Shown: positions 35,764 to 44,381, counted from the stretch's first letter. The stretch: DNA of 60,223 nucleotides from Gallionellaceae bacterium (GCA_030834965.1 JAUQWW010000083.1:1-60223); one strand, 5' to 3'. Notes: generated from the letters alone by a model not told the origin. Translations and numbers: made by a program.

Positions 35764-36545
35764 TTTGCTGCAATGATCGTTCGGAGTCTCGGCAGCACGG
35801 ACAATACATTCTCCGTGGTCATGCGCGCAATCTCATCCAGCGCAACGCCGCGCAGCTCTGCCAGCGTCTGCGCGATGCGCGGCAGGTATTCCGGCTTGTT
35901 GGATTGGCCGCGTTGCAGAAAATCCGGGGGGATGTCGGGTGCATCTGTTTCCAGCACAATGCTGTTCGGCGGCAGGGTGGCGGCGAGTTCGCGCAGCCGC
36001 GTTGCGCGGGTGTAGGTCATTGCTCCGCCGAAGCTGAGCTTGAAGCCGAGTTTGATGAATTCTTGCGCTTGCTGCACGCTGCCGTTGAAGGCGTGGGCAA
36101 TGCCACCGCGCACGCGCGCCTGGCGCAAATGCTTGAGCACCACATCCTGCGCGCGGCGGATGTGCAGCAGCACGGGCAGGTCGAGTTCGCGCGCGAGTTT
36201 CAATTGCTCGGAAAAATAATATTCCTGTTTTTCCTGGTCGTAACCGTCCACAAAAAAATCCAGCCCGATTTCGCCGACTGCCACGCACTCGGGCCGGGCC
36301 AGATAGCTGCGCAGCGCGTCGAGGTCGGCGGGCGTGGCGCGATCCACGTACATCGGGTGTATGCCGTAAGCGGGCGCGCAGTTGGGGTATCGGGCACCGA
36401 GCGCTTGCACCGCGGCGAAGTTGCCGCATTCGATGGCAGGCAGCACCAGTGCGCCGATGCCTGCGGCTTGCGCCGCGCGCACGATGGCATCATGCTGGCC
36501 GTCAAATTCGGCGGCATCGAGATGGCAGTGGGTATCGATGAACAT
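35760..36545 (-). CDS. TatD family deoxyribonuclease
   Basis: A 261-residue metal-dependent hydrolase. The family's D4-T-H6-C-H8-L-D opens the protein, E-I-G-L-D and H-A-F-N-G-S follow, and E-T-D-A-P near the end supplies the last metal ligand. TatD proteins show 3'-5' exonuclease/DNase activity. The start at 36545 (or an ATG four codons upstream, 36557) is preferred; the frame remains open upstream only because it runs into the palindromic repeat at 36577-36661. It overlaps tcdA by four bases. Confidence 0.92.
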   Translation of the reverse strand: MFIDTHCHLDAAEFDGQHDAIVRAAQAAGIGALVLPAIECGNFAAVQALGARYPNCAPAYGIHPMYVDRATPADLDALRSYLARPECVAVGEIGLDFFVDGYDQEKQEYYFSEQLKLARELDLPVLLHIRRAQDVVLKHLRQARVRGGIAHAFNGSVQQAQEFIKLGFKLSFGGAMTYTRATRLRELAATLPPNSIVLETDAPDIPPDFLQRGQSNKPEYLPRIAQTLAELRGVALDEIARMTTENVLSVLPRLRTIIAAK

Positions 36546-36576
36546 AACTGGAAGCATGGTTAATTTTTTTAGGTTT

Positions 36577-36661
36577 GTCATTCCCGCGAAGGCGGGAATC
36601 CAGTAAGACAAAAAATGCATTTCGTTTAAAGCCGCTGGATTCCCGCCTTCGCGGGAATGAC
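36577..36661. repeat. dRS3-like paired palindromic repeat, intergenic copy
   Basis: Perfect 27-base inverted arms at 36577-36603 and 36635-36661, each containing the core ATTCCC-N8-GGGAAT and ending in CTGG/CCAG. They enclose 31 A/T-rich bases. The arms match those of 1942-2010, which lie inside a coding region. The unit sits between the quinone reductase and tatD genes, 3 bases before the reductase stop. Confidence 0.85.
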
Positions 36662-36664
36662 GTG

Positions 36665-37666
36665 TTAATCCATCGTCAGCACGATTTTGCCGATGACCCC
36701 GCCCTGCTCGATCAGCCGATGCGCATCAGCCGCCTGCTCCAGCGGCAGTTTGCGGCTGACCAGCACATTCAGTTTGCCTACCTCCACCAGTTGCGCACCC
36801 TGTTCCAGTATCTTGCGCTGGCGCACGCGTTCGTCGTGCAGCTTCATTACCTGCGGCGTGAGCATCAGGTCGTAGCATAGCGACAGGTTGCGCAGGCGCG
36901 CCAGTTGCGTGTCGGCAAGCGACAGCGCGGTGGACAGCAGGCTGACCACCTTGCCGCCGATGCGCGCGGCACTGAGTGAGCGCAGGAAGGTGTCGCCGCC
37001 AACGGTGTCGAACACTACGTCCACACCTTCCCCTTGCGTCCAGTTTAACGTTTCCTGCACGAAGTCCTGCTCGCGGTAGCGGATGATTTTCTCCGCCCCC
37101 AGACTTTGAGCGAATTCTGCTTTCTTATCGTCGCTCACCGTTACTGCAATGCGCGCACCGAGATGGCGGGCCAGTTGCACGGCGATGTGTCCCACACCGC
37201 CGGCAGCGGCGTGGATGAGTATGGTCTGCCCGGATTGGAGAGCGGCGCGCTCGACCAGCGCTTCCCATGCGGTGATCAGCACCAGCGGCAGCGCCGCGCT
37301 CTCATGCAGGCCAAGACTGGCGGGCTTGGCCGCACAGTAGTCCTCGTGCACGGCGGTGTATTCGGCGTAGTTTCCGGACTCGTCGCCGAGGCCGCCGTTG
37401 CAGAAATACACCGCATCTCCGATCTTGAAACGCGTCACCGCATCACCGACCTTTTCCACGATGCCTGCACCGTCGCAACCGAGAATCGCGGGCAGCTTGT
37501 CCGGGTAATAGGCCGGCTTCGTGCGCAGCTTGGTGTCCACCGGATTCACTCCGGCAGCGGCGAGTTTCACCCGCAGATGATGGGGCGACGGCAGTTCCGG
37601 TTTGGAGATGTCGCGTAGTTGCAGCACGTCGGCGCTGCCGGGGGCGGTGGCTAAAATTGCTTTCAT
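36665..37666 (-). CDS. Zinc-independent NADPH:quinone reductase (MDR superfamily)
   Basis: A 333-residue medium-chain dehydrogenase/reductase. The N-terminal GroES-like domain has G-V-N-P-V-D-T-K-L-R and I-L-G-C-D-G-A-G-I-V, and the Rossmann domain has H-A-A-A-G-G-V-G-H-I-A-V-Q-L-A. No structural-zinc cysteine cluster is visible, fitting the quinone oxidoreductase (QOR) class. The ATG at 37666 is the conserved M-K-A-I-L start. It is flanked by two repeat-rich gaps. Confidence 0.88.
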   Translation of the reverse strand: MKAILATAPGSADVLQLRDISKPELPSPHHLRVKLAAAGVNPVDTKLRTKPAYYPDKLPAILGCDGAGIVEKVGDAVTRFKIGDAVYFCNGGLGDESGNYAEYTAVHEDYCAAKPASLGLHESAALPLVLITAWEALVERAALQSGQTILIHAAAGGVGHIAVQLARHLGARIAVTVSDDKKAEFAQSLGAEKIIRYREQDFVQETLNWTQGEGVDVVFDTVGGDTFLRSLSAARIGGKVVSLLSTALSLADTQLARLRNLSLCYDLMLTPQVMKLHDERVRQRKILEQGAQLVEVGKLNVLVSRKLPLEQAADAHRLIEQGGVIGKIVLTMD

Positions 37667-37701
37667 TGTTAGTCTCTCGGTTATTGAAGCAACCCACCCT
37701 G

Positions 37702-37757
37702 TCCCTCCCTTGTCAGGGAGGGATACTGTACGCGGCCCCTCCCCTGACAAGGGGAGG
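37702..37757. repeat. Pair of opposite-facing palindromes upstream of aroC
   Basis: TCCCTCCCT/AGGGAGGGA (37702-37710, 37715-37723) with centre TGTC, and CCTCCCCT/AGGGGAGG (37738-37745, 37750-37757) with centre GACA. The centres and arms are roughly reverse complements of each other, so the two copies face opposite ways in a BIME-like arrangement. They lie in the 150-base divergent gap between the quinone reductase and aroC. Confidence 0.65.
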
Positions 37758-37816
37758 TTGGGAGGGGTTAGTGTCGCTATGTTAAACTCGCGCAATCAAT
37801 TTAGCGAGATCGCACC

Positions 37817-38905
37817 ATGTCTGGAAACACTTTCGGCACCCTGTTCACCGTTACCTCTTTTGGAGAATCGCACGGCCCGGCCATCGGCTGCGTCGTGGAC
37901 GGCTGCCCGCCGGGCATGGAGCTGTCTGCGGCTGATATCCAGCCCGACCTGGATCGCCGCAAGCCCGGCACCTCGCGCCACGTCACGCAACGACGCGAAT
38001 CGGATACCGTGGAAATTCTCTCCGGCGTGTTCGAGGGCAAGACCACCGGCACGCCCATCGCGCTGCTGATCCGCAACGAAGACCAGCGCAGCAAGGACTA
38101 CGGCAACATCGCCGAAACCTTCCGCCCCGGCCACGCCGACTATACCTACTGGCAGAAATACGGCATCCGCGATTATCGCGGCGGTGGCCGCGCCTCGGCG
38201 CGCGAAACAGCGGCGCGCGTGGCAGCAGGCGCAATTGCGAAGAAATGGCTGAACCAGAAATTCGGCGTGGTGGTGCGCGGCTATTTGACGCAACTCGGCG
38301 AGATCACTATCCCGTTCAAGAGCTGGGATGAGGTGCCGAACAACCCGTTCTTTGCGCCCAATGCGGAAGTGGTGCAGTCGCTGGAAGACTACATGGACGC
38401 GCTGCGCAAGTCCGGCGATTCCATCGGCGCAAAGCTCACCGTGGTAGCCGAGAACGTGCCGGTGGGCCTGGGCGAGCCGGTGTTCGACCGCCTCGATGCC
38501 GAGATCGCCTATGCGCTGATGAGCATCAACGCGGTGAAGGGCGTGGAAATCGGCGCGGGCTTTGGCTGCGTGATGCAGAAGGGCAGCGAGCACGGCGATG
38601 AACTCACGCCGCAAGGTTTTGCCTCAAATAATGCGGGCGGCATACTCGGCGGTATCTCCACGGGGCAGGACATCATTGCGCATCTGGCGATCAAGCCTAC
38701 CTCCAGCATCCGCATCCCGCGCCACTCGATCAACAAGCAGGGCGAGCCGGTGATGGTCTCCACAGAAGGCCGCCATGACCCGTGTGTTGGTATTCGCGCC
38801 ACGCCGATTGCGGAGGCGATGCTGGCGCTGGTGCTGATGGATCATGCGTTAAGGCATCGGGGGCAGAATGGGGATGTGGTGTGCGGGACGCCGAAGTTGC
38901 GGTAG
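37817..38905 (+). CDS. aroC: Chorismate synthase
   Basis: A 362-residue FMN-dependent lyase making chorismate from EPSP, the branch point for tryptophan (trpEGD is in this window), tyrosine, phenylalanine, folate and ubiquinone. Signatures: [10 protein letters not shown]-x-D-R-R-K-P-G, [11 protein letters not shown] and [11 protein letters not shown]. Full length. Confidence 0.97.
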   Translation: MSGNTFGTLFTVTSFGESHGPAIGCVVDGCPPGMELSAADIQPDLDRRKPGTSRHVTQRRESDTVEILSGVFEGKTTGTPIALLIRNEDQRSKDYGNIAETFRPGHADYTYWQKYGIRDYRGGGRASARETAARVAAGAIAKKWLNQKFGVVVRGYLTQLGEITIPFKSWDEVPNNPFFAPNAEVVQSLEDYMDALRKSGDSIGAKLTVVAENVPVGLGEPVFDRLDAEIAYALMSINAVKGVEIGAGFGCVMQKGSEHGDELTPQGFASNNAGGILGGISTGQDIIAHLAIKPTSSIRIPRHSINKQGEPVMVSTEGRHDPCVGIRATPIAEAMLALVLMDHALRHRGQNGDVVCGTPKLR

Positions 38906-38911
38906 ACCGCC

Positions 38912-39250
38912 GTGAAACATCCAATTGTTTCTAGAACCTTACTGGTTGTTTCAACCGCACTTTGGATAACTCTTTTTGTCAGTGTGGCAGTTAATATGCT
39001 ATGGGTGCCTACCTTCGATGAGGTTGGCCATCTTCCTAAGGGTTGCTATCTGACGGATGCTTTATGGCTCTATGTGGAGTGCCGAGGTTTTGTGCTATCT
39101 GCTGTAATTTCTAACTTGCTAACGCTGCCTTACCTAGTTTGGCTTGGTCCCAATCTATTCTTGCTCAATCCAATTGTCGCTATCCCGCTATGGTTCTTTC
39201 TACTTTTCCCGATATTGTTGTATGTCTGGTCTAAGAGGCAACCCGCGTAA
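38912..39250 (+). CDS. Small A/T-rich membrane protein of unknown function
   Basis: A 112-residue protein with about three hydrophobic helices (residues 10-30, 55-80 and 85-105). It begins with GTG 38912, six bases after the aroC stop, and no strong ribosome site is evident. Codon use and base composition are clearly more A/T-rich than aroC. It lies next to the RAYT unit, so acquisition together with that element is possible. No family was recognised. Confidence 0.55.
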   Translation: MKHPIVSRTLLVVSTALWITLFVSVAVNMLWVPTFDEVGHLPKGCYLTDALWLYVECRGFVLSAVISNLLTLPYLVWLGPNLFLLNPIVAIPLWFFLLFPILLYVWSKRQPA

Positions 39251-39260
39251 GGCGCACACC

Positions 39261-39297
39261 GTAGGGCGTCAATAAGCGCAGCGCATTGCGCCGTATG
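39261..39297 (+). repeat. Left REP element of the RAYT unit
   Basis: A 37-base REP sequence beginning with GTAG. Its 3' part forms an imperfect hairpin: GGCG-CAAT-GCGC pairing interrupted by small bulges on the 5' side. It is a perfect inverted copy of 39851-39887 and ends 22 bases before the transposase start. Confidence 0.9.
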
Positions 39298-39319
39298 AAA
39301 ATTTCGCCATACTGTCGCC

Positions 39320-39850
39320 ATGCCTGATTGCCGTCGCGCCTGGCATCCGGGCGGCACTTATTTCTTTACAGTCAATCTGCTGCAACGGCAGGGTAACGAC
39401 CTGCTGACCCGGCATGTGGATTTGCTGCGCGAGGTGGTGGCATCGGTGCGGCAACGCCATCCTTTCATCATTCATGGATGGGTGGTGTTACCAGAGCACC
39501 TGCATTGCGTTATCGAGCTTCCACCCGATGATGCGGACTTCGCAACCCGATGGCGGTTAATCAAGATAGCGTTTTCCAAGGCGTTGCCGAAAACCGAATG
39601 GCGTTCGCAAGTTCGCATGGCGCGGAATGAACGGGGCATATGGCAACGCCGATATTGGGAACACTTGATTCGCAATGAGGCGGATTTCTGTGCGCACATG
39701 GATTACGTTCATATCAATCCGCTCAAACATGGCCTGGTCAAACATCTGGCAGATTGGCCGTATTCGACTTTTCATCGTTTGGTTGCGCAGGGTGTTTATC
39801 CGGAAGATTGGGCCGGTGGCGATGAAGATGCGCTTGCATACAAGGATTGA
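39320..39850 (+). CDS. REP-associated tyrosine transposase (RAYT)
   Basis: A 176-residue Y1_Tnp (IS200-like) protein. The HUH metal motif is E-H60-L-H62-C-V, the catalytic tyrosine is probably Y129 in M-D-Y-V-H-I-N-P-L-K-H-G-L-V, and the RAYT-specific W-Q-R-R-Y-W-E-H is present. It opens with R-x-W-x-P-G-G-T-Y-F-F-T-V-N, typical for the group. The gene is complete and every catalytic residue expected is visible, so it may be active. Confidence 0.93.
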   Translation: MPDCRRAWHPGGTYFFTVNLLQRQGNDLLTRHVDLLREVVASVRQRHPFIIHGWVVLPEHLHCVIELPPDDADFATRWRLIKIAFSKALPKTEWRSQVRMARNERGIWQRRYWEHLIRNEADFCAHMDYVHINPLKHGLVKHLADWPYSTFHRLVAQGVYPEDWAGGDEDALAYKD

Positions 39851-39887
39851 CATACGGCGCAATGCGCTGCGCTTATTGACGCCCTAC
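39851..39887 (-). repeat. Right REP element of the RAYT unit
   Basis: Perfect reverse complement of 39261-39297, beginning directly after the transposase stop codon and ending in CTAC, the inverted GTAG foot. Confidence 0.9.
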
Positions 39888-39913
39888 ATCTGATTCCATG
39901 CGGCGAAATGGAC

Positions 39914-41554
39914 TTACCGAACCCGCTGATACAACCGATACCTCTCAACCTTGTCGCCGGTGCGCCCGCCTTCCCAGATTTTCTTCCACTGCGTTTCATC
40001 TCTTACCGGCCTGGCTACCACCGCTCCCTGCACCAACAGCAAATCACAGCTATTTCGCGCATGGCGGCGCGTGATGATGTCGCCGAAGTACTGCAGCATG
40101 GCGCGTTGCCCGTCACCCAGATGTTCTCCGCCGATGCAGCCGTGCTTTTTCGGCAGCGATTGTTTCAATGAGGTGACCATGTTGCGATAGCTCTTGCCGC
40201 TTTCCAGCCAGGGCAGCCACAGCGTCATGGCGAGCACCCACAGCAGGGTGGTGCCCGCCGCGCAGTTGACCACGGCACGGCGCATTGAGCGCCCCACGCG
40301 CCACACCAGCACGATCCATAGCACGCTGACGGCAACGGCAATCCAGAACGGCGTGGCGTGGAATGCCGGTTCGAAGCCGGGCTGGTAGTCTTTCAGCCAT
40401 TGCGTAATCTTGGCGTGATTGTCCAGCAGCAGCCCGGCCCAGCCCCACCACATCAGGATGGCGAGCAGGCCAAAGGTCATGATGCCGAACCAGTCCAATG
40501 CGTTGGCGGCGCCGCGGCGCAGGGTGGAGAGCGACGCGGTGGCGAGCAGCGCGAGCGGCAGCAGCATGGGCAGTGCGAACACTTCCTTGATGTTGGGCAC
40601 CAGGCTGAGCGTGACCAACATTACGACGAAGCTCACCAGCAGTAACTGGAACTCGGGTTCGTCCAGGACTTTCCTGCGCGCTTGCCAGACGGCCCATGCG
40701 GCCAGCGGCAAGGCGGGCCAGGCAAGCCAGGGCAGGATTTTTACGTAATAGAACGCTTCCGCATAGTCGCCGCTGCGCGCATAGCTGAACCAGTGTCCGA
40801 TGTTGTGAGTCCACGCCCATTCCATGAACAGTTGCGGCGAGTGCTGATACAGCAGGAAAGGCCAGATCGTCAGCCAGGGCAGCGCGCACAGTGCGGCAAT
40901 GCCGAGGCTCGCAAGGAAAATACGTGTGCGCCAGTTTTCGAACAGCAGCAGTGCCCCGCTGATGAGCACGAACAGCACGGGTGCTATGAATCCCTTGGCC
41001 ATGAAACCGATGCCCATGCCGGTGCCGAGCAGAATGCCCGCCAGCAGCGTGCGGCGCAGGTTTAGTGCAAAGCCGTACAGCATCATGGCGCAGCCGGTGA
41101 GCAGGGCCAGGTCGGTGATGATCTGGTGCGCGCGCACGAGCATGCCGAGGCAGCCGATCAGGATGATGGCTGCTGCCCAGCCGCGCCCATGACCGAACAG
41201 TTCACGCGCGGCCAGCCCGGTAAACAGAAGCGTGAGCCCGGTATAGAAACCGCTCGCCAGGCGGGCGCCATCGTGCAAGGCAAGCCATGGGGAAAACAGT
41301 TTCGCGAATGCCGCAGCGGTGATGTAGAACAGCGGCGGCTTGTCCATGAAGGGCTCGCCGGCGAGCGTGGGAACCAGCCAGTCGCCGCTTTGCAGGATGT
41401 GATAGACGAGGCCAAAACTATAAGCCTCATCGGGTTTCCACGGATCATGCCCTACCAGCCCGGTGCCTGCCCAGACGATGCACAGCAATGCCAGCATCCA
41501 TGCCTTGGCCGGCGTGATGGGATGCTCCTGGAGAGTGCTGGGGTAAGAATACAT
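39914..41554 (-). CDS. GT39-family glycosyltransferase (ArnT-like)
   Basis: A 546-residue integral membrane glycosyltransferase of the GT-C/PMT superfamily with about a dozen hydrophobic helices. Its first periplasmic loop carries the acidic W-K-P-D-E-A-Y motif, and M-D-K-P-P-L-F-Y follows, as in ArnT, which transfers sugars from polyprenyl phosphate to lipid A. The actual sugar and acceptor are unknown. I start it at ATG 41554 (an upstream TTG at 41587 would overlap the protease gene). It lies 22 bases after the M48 gene. Confidence 0.85.
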   Translation of the reverse strand: MYSYPSTLQEHPITPAKAWMLALLCIVWAGTGLVGHDPWKPDEAYSFGLVYHILQSGDWLVPTLAGEPFMDKPPLFYITAAAFAKLFSPWLALHDGARLASGFYTGLTLLFTGLAARELFGHGRGWAAAIILIGCLGMLVRAHQIITDLALLTGCAMMLYGFALNLRRTLLAGILLGTGMGIGFMAKGFIAPVLFVLISGALLLFENWRTRIFLASLGIAALCALPWLTIWPFLLYQHSPQLFMEWAWTHNIGHWFSYARSGDYAEAFYYVKILPWLAWPALPLAAWAVWQARRKVLDEPEFQLLLVSFVVMLVTLSLVPNIKEVFALPMLLPLALLATASLSTLRRGAANALDWFGIMTFGLLAILMWWGWAGLLLDNHAKITQWLKDYQPGFEPAFHATPFWIAVAVSVLWIVLVWRVGRSMRRAVVNCAAGTTLLWVLAMTLWLPWLESGKSYRNMVTSLKQSLPKKHGCIGGEHLGDGQRAMLQYFGDIITRRHARNSCDLLLVQGAVVARPVRDETQWKKIWEGGRTGDKVERYRLYQRVR

Positions 41555-41576
41555 TCGGGGGTTATTTAGTTGAGGC

Positions 41577-42992
41577 TTATTCCACAATCTTGACCAGTTG
41601 GCCCGGCACGGGTTCGCCCTGCGGATAGTCGCCGTTGATCAGGCGCAGGTATTTTTCTGCTGTTTTCCCGAGCGGAGAGTGTTGCGCCAGTCTGGCGTAT
41701 GTGTCACCGGCGCGTGCCGGTGCGAGCTTGATGACCAGGGGTTTGGCCAGCTTGCGCTCCGCTTCGTTCATCGCATGAAAGCTCAGGATGGTGTCCTGTA
41801 TGTCGTTGCGAAGGGCATTGAATACGTTGGCCGATTTGGCCTTGCTCTGAATGACATAAGCTTGCTGATTGAGGTAGATCACGCTCGCTACTGCATCCGG
41901 CAAGGTGGTGATGGCTGCAGGCAGGCCATTGATGTTCAGTGATTCCACCGGGAGATGGCTGAAGCTCAGACCCTGCATGCGGCGCATATCGCTCACCGGC
42001 GCGCCGGACGGTTTTTCAAGCATGTTCATTTGCATCGCGGCATCGCCTTGCGGGCTGATCGCGATCAGCTTGTCCGGCAGATTGTGCACCCGCCAGCCCT
42101 GGGGAAAACTGAGCGCAAGGCCGAGGCCGGTGTGCATGAATTTGTTGTTGCGCACCACGCCCTGATCGGGGCTGTCGTTAAAGGTCAGGCCGTCAATCTT
42201 TTGCAGAAACTCCGCATACCCCTCGCGCGGGTTGGCGACGGTGAGGTTCTTGGATTCACCTACCACCTGCTGCAAACGCGTGTCGTTGTCCGGGTGCGTG
42301 GCAAACAGGCCATGGTAGCGGCGCGGCTCGCGCCCTTCCTGCTTGGCGATTTCGGCATCGAACAACTCCTGGTTCTTCAGGGTGCCTATCACTTTGATCA
42401 TGGCCTGGGGATCATATTCGGTGCGCGCAAGATATTCTGCGCCGAGACGGTCTGCCTCCAGTTCGTGGTCGCGCCCATAGCCGGAGAGCAGTGCGGTGGA
42501 CAGAGTCTGCCCGATATTGGGATCAATTTGCGGCACAAAAATGGACACGATGGCGACGCCGATGTTGGCGGCGGTTGCCGCGCTTTGCTGGCGCACACCG
42601 TGGCGTGCGGTGACATGCCCGAGCTCATGGCCAAGCACGGCAGCCAGTTCCGCTTCGGAATTCAGGTAGGCGAGAAGGCCGCGCGTGATGTAGACATAGC
42701 CGCCGGGCAGCGCGAACGCATTGATTTCCGGCGAGTCGAGCACGGTAAAGTGATATTTCAGGTTGGTGCGATGGCTTTTCTGTGCGAGCTTCTGCCCCAC
42801 GCCGTCGACATAATCCTGCAGCGCCGGATTGTCATACACCTTGTACTCCTTGCGCACATCCATATCGGCCTGGCGCCCGGTGCTTACCTCCTGCGCTTCG
42901 GACATCATGACGAAATCCTGACGGCCACTCACCGGGTTTTGTGCGCAGCCGGTTATTGCAAGCAGGATAAGACAGGCAAGCAGGATTTTCAT
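41577..42992 (-). CDS. M48 family zinc metalloprotease lipoprotein
   Basis: A 471-residue predicted lipoprotein (lipobox I-T-G-C16). The peptidase domain has G-H122-E123-L-G-H126 and the downstream zinc ligand E-L-E-A-D. A C-terminal region about 150 residues long follows, and a final LysM-like segment begins G-D-T-Y-A-R-L-A. Related enzymes (BepA/YfgC, LoiP) maintain outer-membrane protein quality. GGAGG four to nine bases before ATG 42992 decides the start over ATG 43004. Confidence 0.88.
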   Translation of the reverse strand: MKILLACLILLAITGCAQNPVSGRQDFVMMSEAQEVSTGRQADMDVRKEYKVYDNPALQDYVDGVGQKLAQKSHRTNLKYHFTVLDSPEINAFALPGGYVYITRGLLAYLNSEAELAAVLGHELGHVTARHGVRQQSAATAANIGVAIVSIFVPQIDPNIGQTLSTALLSGYGRDHELEADRLGAEYLARTEYDPQAMIKVIGTLKNQELFDAEIAKQEGREPRRYHGLFATHPDNDTRLQQVVGESKNLTVANPREGYAEFLQKIDGLTFNDSPDQGVVRNNKFMHTGLGLALSFPQGWRVHNLPDKLIAISPQGDAAMQMNMLEKPSGAPVSDMRRMQGLSFSHLPVESLNINGLPAAITTLPDAVASVIYLNQQAYVIQSKAKSANVFNALRNDIQDTILSFHAMNEAERKLAKPLVIKLAPARAGDTYARLAQHSPLGKTAEKYLRLINGDYPQGEPVPGQLVKIVE

Positions 42993-43043
42993 AGTACCCT
43001 CCATGTCGCTGTGTAAGGCATTGTTGTTCTGTTTGAAGTCGGA

Positions 43044-43070
43044 AACAAAAAAGGCAGCGTACGCTGCCTT
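43044..43070 (-). terminator. Rho-independent terminator of rpmE
   Basis: On the minus strand AAGGCAGCGT (43070-43061) and ACGCTGCCTT (43060-43051) form a perfect 10-base palindrome followed by TTTTTTG. It lies 27 bases after the rpmE stop. It should end the prmC-rpmE transcript before the M48 gene. Confidence 0.85.
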
Positions 43071-43097
43071 TCGATTATTGCATGAAGCGAAGTTCCA

Positions 43098-43319
43098 TCA
43101 GGCGGCAGCTTTTGCACCAGCCTTGTTGTATTTCTGGTTGAACTTCTCGATACGGCCGGCAGTGTCCACGATTTTCTGCGTGCCGGTATAGAACGGGTGG
43201 CATTCAGAGCAGACTTCCACATGCAGCGGCTTGCCCATGGTGGACTTGGTCTTGAACGTGTTGCCGCAGCTGCAGTTCACGTTGATTTCTTCATATTTCG
43301 GATGGATGTCTGCTTTCAT
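43098..43319 (-). CDS. rpmE: 50S ribosomal protein L31 (zinc-binding form)
   Basis: A 73-residue bL31 protein with the zinc-binding C+ pattern: C16-S-C18-G and C37-S-E-C40-H, then H-P-F-Y-T-G and the F-N-Q-K-Y tail. It sits on the large subunit at the central protuberance. The ATG at 43319 gives the conserved M-K-x-D-I-H-P-K-Y start. Because the zinc form is present, a zinc-free paralogue elsewhere would suggest Zur control. Confidence 0.96.
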   Translation of the reverse strand: MKADIHPKYEEINVNCSCGNTFKTKSTMGKPLHVEVCSECHPFYTGTQKIVDTAGRIEKFNQKYNKAGAKAAA

Positions 43320-43367
43320 TTTGTCTTCCTTGCTAAAAGTTGGGCGCGGCGGTTGTACGCGCACGAA

Positions 43368-44333
43368 TTAAGGGCGTGGATTATCCATGAAAGGCGGTTT
43401 TTCCGCAAGGGCTGCGCGCCCGCCGCTGACTCGCTCTATTCCGGCCAGGTCGCAGGCGGAGAATACCGCGTTGAAGCCAGCCTGCCGCAGCAATTCGCGC
43501 ACTGCCTCCGCCTGGTCGTAGCCGTGCTCGAGCAGCAGCCATCCGCCGGGCTGAAGGTGTGCAGGCGCTCCGGCCACGATGCGGCGGATGTCTTGCAGCC
43601 CGTCTGCGCCGGATGCCAGCGCGGATGCGGGTTCGAAGCGCAGATCGCCCTGCTGCAAATGCGGGTCGCCCGAAGCAATGTAAGGCGGGTTGGACACAAT
43701 CAGGTCGAAGCGTTGCGCATCCAGGGCTTCGTACCAGTCGCTTTGCGCGAACGTTACATTGGCGATGCCGAGCCGCCGAGTGTTTTCGCGCGCCACCTCC
43801 AGCGCGGCCGACGATGCATCGCAGGCTAGCACGTGGGCATCCGGGCGACTGTGAGCGATCGCTAACGCAATTGCGCCGCTGCCTGCGCCCAAGTCCAGTA
43901 CGCAAAATTCGCATCCTGTCCCAGCACCCCTCTCCCTCCGCCCCTCTCCCGCACGCGGGAGAGGGTGGCCGTCAGGCCGGGAGAGGGTAGAGGGAATTCG
44001 CTGCAACGCGAGCTCAACCAGCAGCTCCGTTTCTGGGCGTGGAATGAGGGTGGCCGGCGTGACCATGAAACTCAGCCCGAAAAACTCGCGCTCACCCAGA
44101 ATGTAGGCGATGGGTTCGCCGCGCAGGCGGCGCGCGAGCAGCACGGCGTAGCGCGCCTGTTGTTCGCCGTCGAATTCCTGTTCGGGATGGGTGAGCAAAT
44201 AAGCACGATTTACCTGCAGCACCGCCTGCAGCAGGCATTGCACCTCGATGCGTGCGCTGCCGGCATCCAGCCCAAGTGCGGCTTCCAGTGCCGCTTTATC
44301 GTGGGTCAGGATGGATTGGATGGTGTGCGGCAT
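43368..44333 (-). CDS. prmC: Peptide chain release factor N5-glutamine methyltransferase
   Basis: A 321-residue methyltransferase acting on the GGQ glutamine of release factors. The N-terminal helical domain (1-100), SAM motif V-L-D-L-G-A-G-S-G-A-I-A-L-A and catalytic N-P-P-Y in I-V-S-N-P-P-Y-I are intact. It is about 35 residues longer than typical PrmC because of an insertion at about 115-143 (R-P-D-G-H-P-L-P-R-A-G-E-G-R), encoded by a palindromic repeat. One small gene separates it from prfA, its substrate gene. Confidence 0.95.
   Translation of the reverse strand: MPHTIQSILTHDKAALEAALGLDAGSARIEVQCLLQAVLQVNRAYLLTHPEQEFDGEQQARYAVLLARRLRGEPIAYILGEREFFGLSFMVTPATLIPRPETELLVELALQRIPSTLSRPDGHPLPRAGEGRRERGAGTGCEFCVLDLGAGSGAIALAIAHSRPDAHVLACDASSAALEVARENTRRLGIANVTFAQSDWYEALDAQRFDLIVSNPPYIASGDPHLQQGDLRFEPASALASGADGLQDIRRIVAGAPAHLQPGGWLLLEHGYDQAEAVRELLRQAGFNAVFSACDLAGIERVSGGRAALAEKPPFMDNPRP
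43942..43965. repeat. In-frame palindrome within prmC
   Basis: Perfect 11-base arms (CCCTCTCCCGC, 43942-43952 and 43955-43965) with a two-base centre. The surrounding 43927-43994 contains further GGGAGAGGG fragments. The core recurs between pilD and coaE (11220-11240) and between tsaC and hemF (33465-33490). Here it is translated in frame within the linker before the SAM domain. Confidence 0.8.
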
Positions 44334-44381
44334 GAGCCAATTTCAGTTCCACTTTTGGTGACGCCATATCGATTTCTTTGC

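Larger units (their letters stand above)
39261..39887 (+). mobile_element. REP-associated tyrosine transposase unit (REPtron)
   Basis: One intact RAYT gene is flanked by two perfect 37-base inverted REP sequences (39261-39297, 39851-39887), each with the GTAG foot facing outward. The whole unit is 627 bases. RAYTs act on REP hairpins as single-stranded DNA; this domesticated-transposase arrangement is established for the family. Adjacent A/T-rich gene 38912-39250 may or may not belong. Confidence 0.88.

Noticed and set aside
36577-36661. Repeat pair considered as a bidirectional terminator
   Set aside because: Long stems could form, but no T-run follows on either strand, and a related copy lies within a coding region, so a mobile-type repeat explains it better.
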